In this document: one piece after another, positions 1 to 12,832 of the stretch | How the letters are laid out: each line of letters begins with the position of its first letter | How positions within the stretch are numbered: position 1 is the first letter of the stretch | Assembly: GCA_016648135.1 (NCBI GenBank) | Contig: JADDOH010011132.1 | Coordinates: 62,001 to 126,000, forward strand | Length of the DNA: 64,000 nucleotides | Direction: 5' to 3' | Origin: Agrypnia vestita | Taxonomy: Eukaryota > Arthropoda > Insecta > Trichoptera > Phryganeidae | Position numbers and translations under genes: made by a program | The notes under the pieces: model-generated | Told to the model about the DNA's origin: nothing | Database searches by the model: none | Seen by the model: only the letters and a program-made list of their open reading frames with translations

Positions 1-20
1 CTCTGAATAACAAATATTTT

Positions 21-150
21 GTTAGGTTATTCAGGCAATTAATTTTTTCAATTAATTTTTTATTTAAGGTTTGATCAATTAATTTTTGATTTAAGGTTAG
101 GTTACTCAGGCAATTAATTTTTTCAATTAATTTTTTATTTAAGGTTTGAT
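21..150. repeat. Two-copy tandem repeat, period 75
   Basis: GTTAGGTTA(T/C)TCAGGCAAT and the following 36 bases occur at 21-75 and 96-150, nearly identical. No coding content. Confidence 0.85.
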
Positions 151-508
151 GTCCACGAGACAGAATTATTTGCGTGTTGCAGAAACTCCTTGGTGGCAGA
201 CGAGTTCGCACGAGGTGACATTTGAGAACTAAATACTACTAGAATTTGCTACCAAGGAATGAGAAACATATAAATATAGCCTGTACTGATAACTGTGATA
301 ATGATTATGATTTTTTTTATCTAATTTAATACCCTCGACTTTTATTTCGACATAAACGTATCTGGCAGTGATTGGTATTAGACTATTAAAGTCGGCTTCA
401 AGTAGATTGAGTTATAAACAGATTTTAATATTCTATTTTGTTGTCTTTGAAGTCTATTATTTCCGTCATTCCAGAAAGGCAGGTGGTATCCCGCTCCCTG
501 TAGTTTTT

Positions 509-640
509 TTTTTTTTTTAAATAGAGATGCGAACACGGAATTCGTGTCACATCAATATTCTTGAGTGAAATTCGAACCTGCGACCTTTGAATCGCGAGGC
601 GAGAGTTCTAACCACAAGACCAACAAGCTGTCATTGTCAT
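509..640 (-). mobile_element. tRNA-derived SINE, family 1
   Basis: On the minus strand: GTTGGTCTTGTGGTTAGAAC (box A-like) and GGTCGCAGGTTCGAATTTC (box B), then a unique body ending AATTCCGTGTTCGCATCTCT ATTT and a poly(A) (poly-T at 509-523 on plus). RNA polymerase III promoter boxes and an A-tail define a SINE. Related copies: 56107-56305 and 57712-57795. Confidence 0.8.
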
Positions 641-2324
641 TGTCCATTTTCGCAACGTAGTGGTATTTAAAAATGTTAATTTTTTTTTTGTCCAATAATA
701 TAGATTTGATGATATCTTCTCATAATAACACCATCTCAAAAGTTTTAGAAACTGCAAGGAAATTAGGTTTTAATTTTATTTAATAAATAATAAAAAATAC
801 ATTTATGTTGTGACAGATAATTGTTAGGATTTTGTACCAAACAAGACAATAAAAAAGAGAATATAACGTCGGAATTGTTATATTCTTTAGTGTGTATTCG
901 AACTTTATACAAGTCCTTGCTCCCCTATTGCTTAGGCCTTCTAAAGCTCCTGTTGATCTTGTGTTTCATATTTACTGTTTCCAAAGTAAGTTTGAAGAAC
1001 TTTACAAACACATGTGTGTAATAAAATGCTCGTTTTTGGGCTATGTACTTGTTTAATTAATTTACTTGTGATGCATTTCGCCTTATTGGGGTATACCAAT
1101 CTAACAATCCTATTCAAAAATGTTATTTACGTTTGAATATATCTTTTATCGTAATATGATTGTTAATGTGCTTGAAATTGTTTTTTTCTTCTAGTTATAC
1201 AATTAATGAAATGTAGTAACATTGTAATATTAATTGTGAAAATAAGCCTGCAGACAATCGTCTTTTAAGAAGTTTTATGGGCCTGGTGATATTTTAAAAA
1301 TGTAAAGAAAATAAATAGAGGAAAAAATGATATATAAGCACAAATTAATAAATGGATGATCAAAAGAAATTTTATTCTCCCGTATAAAAGTCAAGGACTC
1401 GTGTATATTGGAGTAGTGTACGATTATCTGTAGAAAGTAGAAACACTTAATAACTCATTCACAATAATATAATAATAAAAAATGCAGTAAAACAAAAAAT
1501 TAAACAATTATAAAATATTGGTGACTACGGATGTATTTTCCAAGGGAATAAACTTTTTTTTTACCTTGAATAAAAAAACAAGAAAATATATAGTTCACTA
1601 TTAACAATATATTTATTGATGTTTTAAAAATGAAGAAGAAAAAAATTGCATAAAAAAAATTTGGGGGTAAAAGAAAGGGGGTGGACTGGTTAACACGATT
1701 GTAACCTTCTTAAACAAATTTTTTAAAAAGATTCTAAAATCGAAAAAAAAAATCGCAAAATGTCTTTGCAAAATTTCAAGTAAGTAGGTTGAATAGAACT
1801 TGAAATATCATGTCAACCAGTACACCTTTTAACAGCTTATAACTGATTCAATTTTCTTTATTTTCAATACTTTTTTAATTTTATGGACATAATTGATTTT
1901 AGGTAGCTGTAATTGCCTTAAAGGCAAAGTTGCGTCTCAAATAAATTTAATATTAAAAACCAAAAACAAATGTTTTATTTCAATATCTGTATTTAATTTC
2001 GTCTAATTTCTGTTCAGAAATAAAAATGCTCAAACTACCAAAGTGTTCCTGTTCTGATAAGCTTATCTGAATAAACAAATTAAAGAGATTATTTTTGTAG
2101 CTCTACGCCAAAATCCGTTTTGGAAAGCTGGCCCAAAGATATGCCTGATTATTTTTCTTTAAATTTCTATTGCACTTTCCATTTAGTCAATAACCACGAT
2201 ACAGAATAATATATGTATATGCACGGGTCTGCGGGTATTATTAATAACTGATAACCTTGTTATATATAAAGTTGCCACAGGGTCTTCGATAAACAAATAC
2301 TTTCACTACAATTAAAATAAATTA
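641..2324. other. No assignable feature
   Basis: AT-rich sequence. The 66-codon frame at 821-1021 has no recognisable motif. Confidence 0.5.
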
Positions 2325-2465
2325 TATAAGTCTCATAGAGATGGAGCTATAAATATGAAAAACATGTGTGGAAGTCTTTTTATACGATGGCCCAGGGTTT
2401 ACGACGTGATTACCTACTCTACATAATACAACGTTCACCAATTCCAAAGTAAGATCAGATTTTGT
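2325..2465 (+). mobile_element. MITE fragment, CTCATAGAGACGAA family
   Basis: Contains AGTCTCATAGAGATGGAGCT, GGAAGTCTTTTTATACGATG, CCCAGGGTTTACGACGTGAT and ACGTTCACCAATTCC, in family order. Right end not located. Confidence 0.7.
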
Positions 2466-3129
2466 TCTTCATTATGTTCAAATCTAAAAATCTTTTGTTT
2501 ATTTGAATGGACTATACTAGAGACATCTGTAGTCTTTTCCCACAAACTACATAGTTAGAATAGGTACATATATTTTCGCATCTGGTAATGACATCCATTG
2601 ACGTATTATAATATAGACACGTTATTCCCACACTAGCCGGCTTTCATATGTAGCAAATATTGCTTTGAAAGAGACAACAAAACACGGCACAGAGAAATCA
2701 GGTAATTTGAAGTCACGGCGACTAAAATAACATACTCATTCTTACAATAGTGTGCGACTCTCTGTTCCTTTTCCCGGGACTTTTATTTACGACGTATCGT
2801 CGCGCCCGATCACAAAGAAGGTCCGTTCGATAACGAATGCAAGTAAGGCAATTACCTTACTTTTGAGTTGCAAAGATTTCACGCTTGTAACGTATCTACA
2901 GTTTATCATATCATTGATGACACCTGTATATTTTTTAAGTGGATTAATAAGCAATGTACCTTTTTATGTGTACTTTCACTACAATTTTATTTTGATATTT
3001 TTCCGCGGGATTATCAATGCGACGCCCCAGTTGTCGGTACATCATAAAATGTCTGAAAATCTTGCGCAATGCCTTATAATAAATATCCCAGATATTGCAC
3101 GCAGTTCGGGAGCAGAAAAAATATAAAAA
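2466..3129. other. No assignable feature; one unexplained open frame
   Basis: A 124-codon plus-strand frame (2752-3126) starts at a non-ATG codon and is hydrophobic in its middle (LQFIISLMTPVYFLSGLISN). I see no family resemblance and no splice context, so I do not call it a gene. Confidence 0.4.
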
Positions 3130-3650
3130 CTTCTAAAGATATTCAGAATATTTTGAGTTTGTTCAAATCTTTCAGAACAGTGCTGGATTTATGTCACGGA
3201 GACATTATTAATCAATTAATGTATATTATAGATATCTCATAGAGACGAAACTGTATTTCTTATGGGAAAGTAGGTATAGAAGTCATTTGGGTGTACATAG
3301 GACTTATGACCTATCTTATGGTTGATGAGTGATCACTTTACACAATGTTACATTCGCCATTTCCACCCATGATAGAATATACCATGCTTATTCATTTTTT
3401 GGAAGTTGTATATATGTTCAAATTGCGTGGAAAGCTTTCACATACGAGTTGTAACCGCCTTTCCATGCGGCCTGTACAAAGCCATTTTCATTCCCCTAAA
3501 TCCCCACAGATGTCGCTAATGAGAAAATCTACAGTTGATTTTTGATGTACACCCAAATGACTTCTATACCTACTTTCCCATAAGAAATACAGTTTTCGTC
3601 TCTGTGAGATATCTATAATATACGTTAATTCTAAAGATATCTTTAGTTTC
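3130..3650. mobile_element. MITE with 85-bp inverted arms (CTCATAGAGACGAA family)
   Basis: Arms 3214-3298 and 3545-3630 are almost identical inverted copies (TATTATAGATATCTCA, GAGACGAAA, GGGAAAGTAGGTATAGAAGT, GGGTGTACAT). The interior carries the family's diagnostic phrases TGATCACTTTACACAATG and CCACCCATGATAG. Outer sequence at 3130-3213 also recurs at 27916-27998, so the element extends left of the arms. No coding region. Confidence 0.85.
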
Positions 3651-4186
3651 TAATGAGAAGTGCTTTATTTTGCACATATTTCGAAATTAACGATATGACG
3701 TATGAGAAAAACTGGTATTCAATAAGGGAATCTGATATAATTATGATTTTAGGCGAAATTTAATACAGGTCCTTCTCTGCGCGTCGAAAACATTTTCGCT
3801 GTAGGTCCAGGACAGTTAAAAAAAACTCAATTATGCTGATTCAGCCTCCCGAAAATGTACTCCACATATCCTCACATCCCAGGCAGACCATCCAATTTCG
3901 TGAAAGTCTATTTAAAAGTACAGTTTCAACCCTTTCTCTGTCGAGCAATTTAAGGGTGCCGCATCACGGTATTAAATGTATTTATTTATGCTAGCGTGAG
4001 GTTTCGCATGAGGATTCAAATGGGTTAGTGGGAGTATTACCACGCGTGATGTGCACATTTTTTTTCAGTTTATTGGTACCTGCGAGCGTTTTTAGTGACG
4101 CGTTTTGGCGATTTGAATCACTCGGATGGATGGTGGCGTGTGAGCAGTGCAACGGAGCGGTCCTTTGTTTGATAAGCTGAATATAC

Positions 4187-4265
4187 AGGGGTGTCTCATA
4201 GCTAGCAGCAAAATCTTTACAGGTGGGTTCCTGCCTTAATAATGAGTCAAAAATGTTCGGGGAAA
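4187..4265 (+). mobile_element. End fragment of the AGGGTGTAA-type MITE
   Basis: TACAGGGGTGTCTCATAGC, then GGTTCCTGCCTTAATAATGA, GTCAAAAATG, matching 16498-16570 in order. The right end was not found. Confidence 0.55.
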
Positions 4266-4639
4266 CTTGACCTTATTTATATCAATAGTTATATGGAAAT
4301 ATGGGATACATTTTTTTTCAATATTTCTGACTTTGTTAGTTTTTACAAATAGTTTAACTATCATCACAATAACTTATATCGATTATGAAAAATTCATTCG
4401 CTTCAAACTTCTAGAGGAAACATTAAAACTATTGAGCTTCGTCGTTGTCTAACTAATATTTTTTGACTTCACGGACCATATCATGGATAGTAATCATTAT
4501 TTTCATTTTAATTTCATCTAAATTTAACTTTATAATTCAACGTGTGTGCATTACAAAGTTCAATTTAGTTTATTAAATTAAAATAATCATGTCGCGCCAC
4601 AAAGTAACTGCCATATCAATGCATAGTGTCTTATTCTCA

Positions 4640-4718
4640 TTGTGTTGCAACGGGGATCGTGCCTGCACGAGCTTTATGTATTACGATACCGGACGACATC
4701 AAATAATCTGGGTTATGC
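4640..4718 (+). repeat. Repeat shared with 28590-28673
   Basis: GCACGAGCTTTATGTATTAC, GATACCGGACGACATCAAAT, ATGCTTA, then unrelated sequence. The counterpart at 28612 carries the TTAA-type element directly after ATGCTTA. Nature of the repeat unknown. Confidence 0.6.
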
Positions 4719-5548
4719 TTATAATATCATTATTTTTATTCATGTACCATTAAACTTTTCCATACATCGGGCGTAATGGTAATACAATGAATAATTTAAA
4801 AAGTTTAGAAATTAAAAGCAATTTTAACTAAGGTACAAATTAGATCAACAATATTACTTTCACTAACTCTACTCCTCTTCTCTCAATATTCCCATTAAAA
4901 CCACATTTTTACCCCCGGATCATTTATCAGTATCCAATCAATTGATTATTTATATTTTCATCAATTATAATCCATTTGAAATTCTATATTTGAATATCGT
5001 CAGTTTAATACTTCATCTATCGACGTGGGATTCTTTTTTTTTGTTCCTTGCCCTACATGATCAAATCAAGAGACTCTCATGGGTTCGCATAACGAAACAT
5101 AGGGAGTAAATATACAATCTAAACATCCCAATTATAATAATTTTGTTATCTGTCTGTCCATCCCTCTGCGTACCTTCGTGAAACGTCCATAACTTTTTTA
5201 AAGTTAAAACTTTTTTTCGAAAAAAATTTTTTTTTAATCATCTTTATCGAAAAAACAATTTTATTATCAGATTTTTTTAAATAAAATAAATACATTGTTA
5301 TTCCTTAGGAACCGACATGTAAAATTACCGTCATTTTTGACGGGTTACAGTTAATAAAAATATAAAAGTAAATAAAAAAAACGTTTTAAACTCACGTATT
5401 GTTTACATTATTTTTATGCTTTTCAATAAATTTTATTATCACTATAAAAGCTATTTACTAAAATTAAACATTCCTAAAAATAATACTGTACTTTCTGATA
5501 AAAAAAATCTGTACATAGATGTACAATATTTAACTCTATATTAATATA

Positions 5549-6155
5549 TTTGGAGGTGGATGAGCCCTCCGGTTTAGGATGGGTTTGAACTCGAGGGTCA
5601 CCATTCCGTTTGTAGAGTCGGAGATCTCTGCTGCGGTTGATGATGTAAAAGTCGCGATGGTTTGACAGAATTTATTTGAAATATAAATCTTGACAAAAGT
5701 TACAAGTACAATAATTATACGTACACAATAATGAATCGATAGATGTCGAGAGCTTTCGCTCGATAGCTAGCTTCCCGAGAAGTGAGGCTTCGATCGGGGA
5801 GCGCTTCGCCGTAAGAATGACACTGGGCGAGTGAGATACTCGGCTCTGCAGGCGCCGATTTATATAGTGATCCAGAACAAAGGCTCGGGGTTGTTATGAT
5901 TTCGTCTTTACTCGGCCGCGCGTGCAGATATTTAGTCTAGATCAGCAAGGTGAGTTTCTTCGCGCTCCGTGCCCCCTGCTATACATTTTCTTTGTACTCG
6001 GTCATTGGTCCGGCTTACTTTGTCGCATGTTTGCTGTCCTCAGCGTTCTTGCCTCGTTCTTTGTATCGAGGGCGACGGCCTGCCGTTTTTGATGTCAGCG
6101 TATGCGGTACCTCATTACACGGGCGTGTGTATGTATGCGTCTTGGGCCACCACAC
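5549..6155 (-). mobile_element. Solo LTR, family A
   Basis: About 607 bp, GC-richer than its surroundings, in minus orientation. It begins GTGGTGGCCCAAG and ends CATCCACCTCCAAA. A TATA box (CACTATATAAATCGG when reversed, near 5860) and AAATAAA near the 3' end (5670-5680) fit promoter and poly(A) functions of an LTR. Flanking ATATA is a possible 5-bp duplication, weak in this context. No gag or pol is adjacent, so it is a solo LTR. A second copy is at 49478-50086. Confidence 0.75.
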
Positions 6156-6159
6156 ATAT

Positions 6160-7037
6160 ATATCAGGGGCGTGCAGTGGGGACAGATTTTATAAGCAGGA
6201 CTTTAACGTCACCATATTTTTCGAAAAAAATAAAAATAATACATATATCTCGTAATATTCATATTACAATTATTTTCATATTATTCATATTTTAATATAT
6301 CATAATATTCTGTCGTATAAATGTATAATTTCTGTTTTTTTTTTCAATATATATTTTTAATTAAACGTCTTGTTTCAGTATCCTCACTACAGTGCCTGTC
6401 TGATATATATTTATTTCTATTAAAAAATAGTTCTATGGGTCCTATGTGTTTGAGTTTTCTGATATCAAACATTATCTTTTTTTTTTTTTAATAAACATAT
6501 TTTTTAAAAGACGCACATTAAGCAAATTGAATTTTTAAATTCAATGTGAAAATTAGTCTAGTATAGCCAAAATACACACTGCTGGTTTATAAAAATAAAT
6601 TAAACTAATTTCAGCGAAGTTGATAGAATAATTTATATTATGTACCTTGATCCCTCTTACGTGTCGTATCTTGTAAATGTCAAGTATCGAGAGGAGGAAT
6701 TAATGTTTAATAAGTTTACTGGAAATCCCAATGTAGCCCAATTTAATCCAGACTTGCCATAAATATTGGCTGTTGTATTTAATTGCATGGCGGATTATAA
6801 AAATTACAAAATTATTTGCGCTTCGAATTCCAACTTAAGACTTTATGCTGTCAAGAAATGGATTTGGTTATTACTGTAAGATAAATTTTAAATCTTTTTA
6901 TATTTCTATAAAGCAATCTAAGAATGACGATACTTTTACATGTCGGTTGCTAAGGAATAAGTATTTTTTCAAAATTTAATTTAATATATGGTACAAATAC
7001 AAATCTTATATTGACATATTGAATTGACTTTTTTTTT
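6160..7037. other. No assignable feature
   Basis: AT-rich spacer between a solo LTR and a MITE. Confidence 0.5.
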
Positions 7038-7352
7038 GCTCACTTTCTTTTGACTCGTAGCGTCTGCTTGCTTATCTGTCGAAAAAACTTTGGATCGATT
7101 TTTAACACTTTTTCCGTAATCCAATCGAGCTGAAACTTTGCAGGCAGACTCGTGGCGACGATAAAAATGATCTAACAAACTTTCGTTTAAAAAAATAATA
7201 ATTATAGTATAATTTTGGATTTTTCGAAATTTTTTATTACTCCCTTTTGTAGCGTCGCCCGACACGAGCTCAACGCGTGGGGTAAACGCCAAACCTGTTT
7301 CAACTTACTATAATAATAAAGGGGGTATAATAAAAACTTGGTTTTTATGGGT
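7038..7352 (+). mobile_element. MITE copy, TACTCCCTTT family (internally deleted)
   Basis: Left end TTTGCTCACTTTCTTTTGAC (TACTCCCTTT decayed), diagnostic GCGTCTGCTTGCTT, GGATCGATTTTTAA, TCCAATCGAGCTGAAAC. Right end GGGGGTATAATAAAAACTTG GTTTTTATGGGTTA. About 200 bp of the interior present in the 12296 and 28910 copies is replaced here. Confidence 0.75.
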
Positions 7353-7860
7353 TAGATTTTTTAATACTTTGTTAGTCATGTAGACCTCATCAATGAAGAG
7401 AAGCTCTTGAGTCTGATGAGGGAGCCACAGTTCTTATTTTGTGTACAGGTACATATGTGAGTCATTTTATAATACGGTAATAAAAGGTAATATTTATATG
7501 AAAATAAATAAAAAAAAGGAAAAAGAGAAAAGAGAAAAAATTTACTATGAACAAGTTACGGATGTTATACGATGTTACGGAGACAAACAAACAGACGACA
7601 GATAGACAGAAAGACAAACGGACGGACAGACAACGTAATTAATATAATTGTGATTAATATCCAAAAATTGTTAAGTGTGGTATTTTTTTAACAAAAATAT
7701 ATACCTACATCATAATCAGGACTGGAAGCGACGATATTGTATTTAATATTTAGCAAAATATTCCTGTTTTCATTTCGACCTCACAACACGAAAATATATA
7801 TTTAAAAAAAAAATTAAAATAACGCGCGGTTTCTGGGGTTAAAAATGCATTTTTAATATC

Positions 7861-8064
7861 TCAAAGTGCAGGTATTCCAGCCAAAAATAAGCCAGGCGTG
7901 ATCTCACGGGCTGGCGGAGGCCAGTTAATTAATCCAGTTAACTCCAGCCGCATAAGCATTGTACGTGCATAACTTGTAACATTGTTATGCATCATGTCTA
8001 CCACCAATTCCTGAAAATCGTTCAAATACTTTAATAATTCATGAAAAAAAAATACCGTAAACAT
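7861..8064 (-). pseudogene. Possible fragment of a Tc1/mariner-related transposase
   Basis: The minus-strand frame ends YARTMLMRLELTGLINWPPP, AREITPGLFLAG. It loosely follows 'FAR.VR..L......G.I.WPPRSPDLTPLDFFLWG', the third catalytic region of many insect mariner-like transposases. WPP and TP align, but SPD is lost. Short and diverged. A chance frame is possible. Confidence 0.3.
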
Positions 8065-9189
8065 TGAGAGAATTTAATGAATTTTAGAATATAAATGATT
8101 AATTTCGATTATATTAAATAAAATTTAGTATATTTTAATGTAAACTATAATATTTATAATCATTAAATTGGTTTTATTCTTTATCTTATTCATAATAATA
8201 AGATCTGTAGCCTCCATGAGCTAGTCTCTAAAATCAAAACTCCTGAGCAGAAACTCTCAATTACGTGTCTACAATACTATCATCAAACCAGTCACGAAAT
8301 TCGAACACGACCCTCTTCTGGTTTGAAAATAAAGTATTAAGGACAATACCGGTCCCTAGATCCGCTGTTGCAATACGCACGTGGATGTACAAATTCAGTC
8401 CCTATCACAACATCCTTTCATATCCAGTATCATCAGGTTAACCGGTCGTATGCCGCGCAATTTCGCGCACGATTGCTGTTTTTAGACACTTTTTTGTGAT
8501 GGTTACATTCCTATAAAAATCAACAATAATCGCTAAAAAAGTTGCAGTTTCTGGTTTCACAATATACAGACTTCAATAATTACTTATATTTCAGTAATTA
8601 CTTTTACAGTAATTACTGATTCATTAATTACGAAAATAAGTAACGAAATTTACTGTCAGAAATGTACGCACATGTTTATCGAAGCAATAACACTAAAGAT
8701 ATTGTATTTTAATATTTTCATTCTAAATATATCAATGAACATAAAAATACTTAAATTTAAAAAAATATATATTTAAAAATAACGGATAAATAACACAATT
8801 CGAAGACGACATTTGGAATGATTTTTTGTCCGGTTTGCGCGGCAAATGAGGTTTCTTGGCAAATAGAACTCGTTCATTCATTCAAAAACTTGAGATATAA
8901 TCAATGATAAGCTTTAAAAACCCATAAACGCAGATAAAAAAGGCCGAATTCACATACGTGTCTAGGGATCGCAGATCTGCGCTTAAATAGTTAACAAGAT
9001 CATAACAGAACAGTCATTAAAATAGTTAACGAGGCTAAATCAACTAGGAAAGGACAGTTTGGCAGTACTGGCTGATCTGGAGAAGCTAGGAGAAGGGAGC
9101 AGAAGGCAATGGGGTCAGAAGAAGTGGAAAGGTATCATCCAAGAAACTAGAGCTCTGTAGAGTTAGTTATACGGCCATCAGAACCCCCA
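8065..9189. other. No assignable feature
   Basis: AT-rich. Short repeated AGTAATTACT-like words near 8570-8630. The stretch 9040-9160 is purine-rich (AAGCTAGGAGAAGGGAGCAG) and may be the worn end of the Penelope element whose tails follow at 9190. Confidence 0.4.
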
Positions 9190-9460
9190 CGTGAGTTTAA
9201 TTGTAATAATATATTTTACTACTCAAGTTTAGAGAGTTGCAGAAAGTCTCACGGAGACGTAAAGTGTAAAACTAGCAGATCCTGTTATTCTCTAAATTTA
9301 AATGGTTGAATGCAAAGTTATATTTAAACTCACTGAGAGGTAACAGCATATAATAGTTTTATACTTTGCCTGTCGATGAGAGATTTTGTTACTCTGGAAA
9401 CTTGAGCACCATAATACAAAATTATTATTAAACTTGCGTATAGGTAACAAAGTTTATGTT
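9190..9460. ncRNA. Cluster of Penelope-type hammerhead-like tails (inverted and direct)
   Basis: The clearest copy (9369-9406, plus) reads CCTGTCGATGAGAGA, a short loop, ACTCTGGAAACTTGAG. A minus-strand partner lies at 9190-9263 (ACTCTCTAAACTTGAGTAG when reversed). A weaker direct copy starts near 9285 (TTATTCTCTAAATTTAA). The same tail type recurs at 21417-21454. Stem II (GAGAG/ACTCT) is imperfect and the core is decayed. Confidence 0.5.
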
Positions 9461-11163
9461 TTTCACACGTTTTAATGATCATCATGAATAATATCTACTA
9501 CATTGACGCCAAATCCATTGATAATTTAAAATATGAAATTTGGTTAGTTTTAGTATTAAAATATGTTTATTTATTTCAGCTGTGCATCCGTATTTATTAA
9601 ATAATTTTACAATTTAATGTTTTGTTGATCTTTTGTCAAATCTTAGTTGGGTATGGCATATTTTATTCTCTAAATAGAATTGTAAATTTGATTATAAGTA
9701 TTTCTCATTAAGCTTAGTCTATTCATGTTGATTTTTCGTCATAGTTCATATTGGGGTACTTTGTTTTCAAAATAGAATTAGAAATTTGAATTAATTATTT
9801 TCATAAACTGAACATCACTTTTGGCTCTACAGACGCTGGTGGATTGTGGTCTTATCAAGAGTCTTTCTCCATTCATTCGACCATGTTCCCCATGTTCGGT
9901 TCTCTATTTTTTGATAAAATGACGAAATGTTTGCTTATTTTATAATAATTTAAAATGTTAGTTAATGATTCGTTCTATATAATTGCCATTTTTCACTGCA
10001 GTTAAGGGGGAATACCTACGAAGCGCGAAAAAAGTCAATTTTTGTGAATTTTTAAGGAAACTTATATGAATTATGGCATTGATATTATTTCACATGAAAG
10101 TAAATACTTTTATGAATACGTTAATTTTTTTTATTAAAAAATATTCAATATTGGCGCAAAATTTTTGGGTTCTGTCGACTGTCCAAAAAAAGGTCCTCCG
10201 CGGTGACCACTCCCATTTCATTGGTACCTTGTTTTGATGGCTGTGACAGATGAAAAGTCTAATAAAAATCATCATCATCGTCATTCTTGGCTCTACAACC
10301 GCTGGTGGGTATTGGCCTCCTCAAGTCTTCCTCCACTCATCTCGGTTTTGTGCCAGATCTCTCTAGTTCAGAAACTCCAAGGCAAATATGTATTTGATAA
10401 AAAAAAAATAACACATAAATAATTTGTGGAGAATTGAATCAGAATTTTCATCGCATATTTTTTTAATTTAATTCAATTCCAGTTTTCAAAAAAAATTGAA
10501 AAAATTATTACAATAAATGAAATGTATTTTTTTGTTTGAAGATTATTATGTAGGTAAGTTCCTTTAATAATATCATTTTAGATTACTTTGATGTGCTTTC
10601 AGGGATAGTTACCCAACGGTTAGTAACCCAATGGTTAGGTAGTCGCCATTTCTACCAGATCGATCTGTCCAGGTCAAATGTGAACGTGGCCACAGTGCTT
10701 GAAACACGACAATCGTACTGCATACTTTAATATTCTCTGGGAAAATTTGTCTCCTTGTCATTGATCAAACTCTAATTGTGAGGTCCTTCTCAAACTTTGA
10801 GGGAAAATGTATTTATTACTCGCTACTGTTCGTGGACCCCGTTGATTTCACTGAACTAATTGGTAGCCTCGAAGAACAACTCGAATGTCTTTATAAAGTT
10901 TTATAAACTCTAGACTTGAGATGAACTCATGGTGTTAAAATTTTTTAATTTTTTTTTTAATAAAACAATTTGAGAAACGAAGGAGTGATGTAAAAGTAAT
11001 ATTTTCGGTGGTTATATAGTAGATGTTTAAAATGCATTTACAATTCATTTATATTTATTCCATTAGTATGCGACTAATGTTTGTCAATTATTTTTAGATT
11101 ATCTTGAGTATGTTAAAAATTATATTATTAATATTTAAAGCATTAACTTTGTGGTTAGACGTA
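9461..11163. other. No assignable feature
   Basis: Mostly AT-rich. A phrase TTGGCTCTACA.(A/C)CGCTGGTGG occurs twice (9823-9845 and 10288-10310), each followed by TTC..CCA(T/C)TCAT, so part is a dispersed repeat. Confidence 0.45.
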
Positions 11164-11517
11164 ATAACAGAATGTTAGTAAACTTAGTAAAAACCACTAC
11201 CAGATTTACGGTCTACCGGTTTCGAGACGTACCCGTCTCTTCTTCAGGACCAACACTACACTACTACATTCACAACACTATACACCCTCTCACTCTCTTT
11301 CGTTAGATCCCTGAATTGTTCAGTGGTTCAATTTCTCTGACAAGATTAACACGCATGTGAACAAAGTGGTGATTGTTTTACAATATTGTGGTTGGGGTGT
11401 ACAGTGTTGTGAATGTAGTAGTGTAGTGTTGGTCCTGACGATGAAACGGGTACGTCTCGAAACCGGTAGACCGTAAATCTAGTAGTGGTTTTTACTAAGT
11501 TTACTAACATTCTGTTA
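11164..11517. mobile_element. Foldback element with a hammerhead-like core in each arm
   Basis: Left arm 11164-11286 and right arm 11395-11517 are near-perfect inverted copies around a loop of about 108 bp. Each arm ends in AACAGAATGTTAGTAAAC and carries the phrase CGAAACCGGTAGACC. In the left arm (minus strand, 11211-11251) the core is CTGAAGA, stem GAGACG, loop GGTA, stem CGTCTC, GAAAC. The right arm (11431-11472) has CTGACGA and a partly broken stem. No coding sequence. The layout resembles two Penelope tails joined head to head. Confidence 0.75.
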
Positions 11518-11569
11518 TGTTAAAAATTTTCAAGAATACTTTATTGGATTTAACCCTGGAAGATCATTA

Positions 11570-11800
11570 ATCAAGATATATTATAGATGTCTCATAGAGA
11601 CAAAGCTATTCATACGGTAAGTAGGTATGGAAGTCTTTGTTGGGTGTTTATAGGGCTTCAGATCTATCGCACGGCTAGCTAAAGTGATCGCTTTACATAA
11701 ATTAAGGTTCACAAATTCCACATCTATCAAATTTTTGGAAGTTATATATATTTAAATATCGATCTACGTGTGACTCTAATTCACTAAAACAATCTGCGGT
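11570..11800 (+). mobile_element. MITE copy, CTCATAGAGACGAA family
   Basis: TATATTATAGATGTCTCATA, GTAGGTATGGAAGTCTTTG, GGGTGTTTATAGGGCTT, CGGCTAGCTAAAGTGATC. The left end is well preserved and the right is faded. Confidence 0.75.
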
Positions 11801-12295
11801 TGAATTTTACCATCCCCGTGATCCAGTCAACTTTGGTAATAGTAAACATTCCAAAATCATTCAACCCACATCGATCGAGCGCAGCTTCTCTCGATTGTAG
11901 AATCTCGCGACACTATTATATTTGAATCGCAATCTTCCATACACAATAATCTAAAGTGAATAAATCTACCGTGAGTATTTATTCCTACTACCCTGTGTCT
12001 TTCTTACTTGATTTCAGCACATTACTCAACACCTACAAACATCGCGACACATATGTTGAACACCTCAATATTTCCTTCGTAGTCAGACTTCTTTTGCACA
12101 CTAAAATGCTAGTCGATTTCATTATATTTGTACCTACTTTAAAAATGACTTTTTCAAACTTTTTGTTAAGATAGCGCAAACAAATGCAAATAGACGCGCG
12201 AAGATGTCAGTTGCGAAATTGGTATCGCTTTAGTCCGGAAAGAAAAAGTTGCAGATTCTATAACCAAATACTTTTTCTACAATTAGAATATTTTT

Positions 12296-12832
12296 TACTC
12301 CCTTTATATTAACTCGTGGCGTCTGCTTGCTTGCCGGCTTGCCATCAACATAAACTTTGGATCGATTTTTGACCCTTTTTCCGTGATACAATCGAGCTGA
12401 AACTTGGCAAGTAGACTCGTGGCGACGATCAAGAAGATCTATCAAATTTTCGTTAAAAAAATTAATAATAATAGTATAATTTCGAATTTTTTTAAATTTT
12501 ATTGGTTTTTTCAAATTGGAATCATTAGAAAAGTTTGATTACGGCGGCCCGATAACGTCGCGGAATTTTTTTCTAAATTTGAATTACTCCATCGGTATGC
12601 ATAATAGGTACCTCACTACGAATGTCGAAAATCTAAATTGACTGACAAATGTTTTTAGAATTTAATGTTCAAAGCATGAAGTGTCTTATCAAAGCTCAAA
12701 ACATCTGACATTTTAGAAATATATTAAATTAAATGTAAGTTTAGTGTTATGTTATACGTTTTAATTCGTCTTTAAGTGTTGTTATATTTTACAAAGAAAG
12801 GAAGTATAATAAAAACTTGGTTTTTATGGGTT
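12296..12832 (+). mobile_element. MITE copy, TACTCCCTTT family
   Basis: Inner ends TACTCCCTTT (12296) and AAAGGAAGTA (12797-12806), followed by the palindromic cap ATAAAAACTTGGTTTTTAT. The interior is colinear with 28910-29427 reversed. No coding content. An incidental 94-codon frame on the minus strand lies inside. Confidence 0.8.

Noticed and set aside
2752..3126. 124-codon plus-strand frame with hydrophobic middle
   Set aside because: It starts at a non-ATG codon, matches no family I recognise and shows no splice or promoter context.
6981..7292. 103-codon minus-strand frame
   Set aside because: Lies inside a non-coding MITE whose other copies break the frame.
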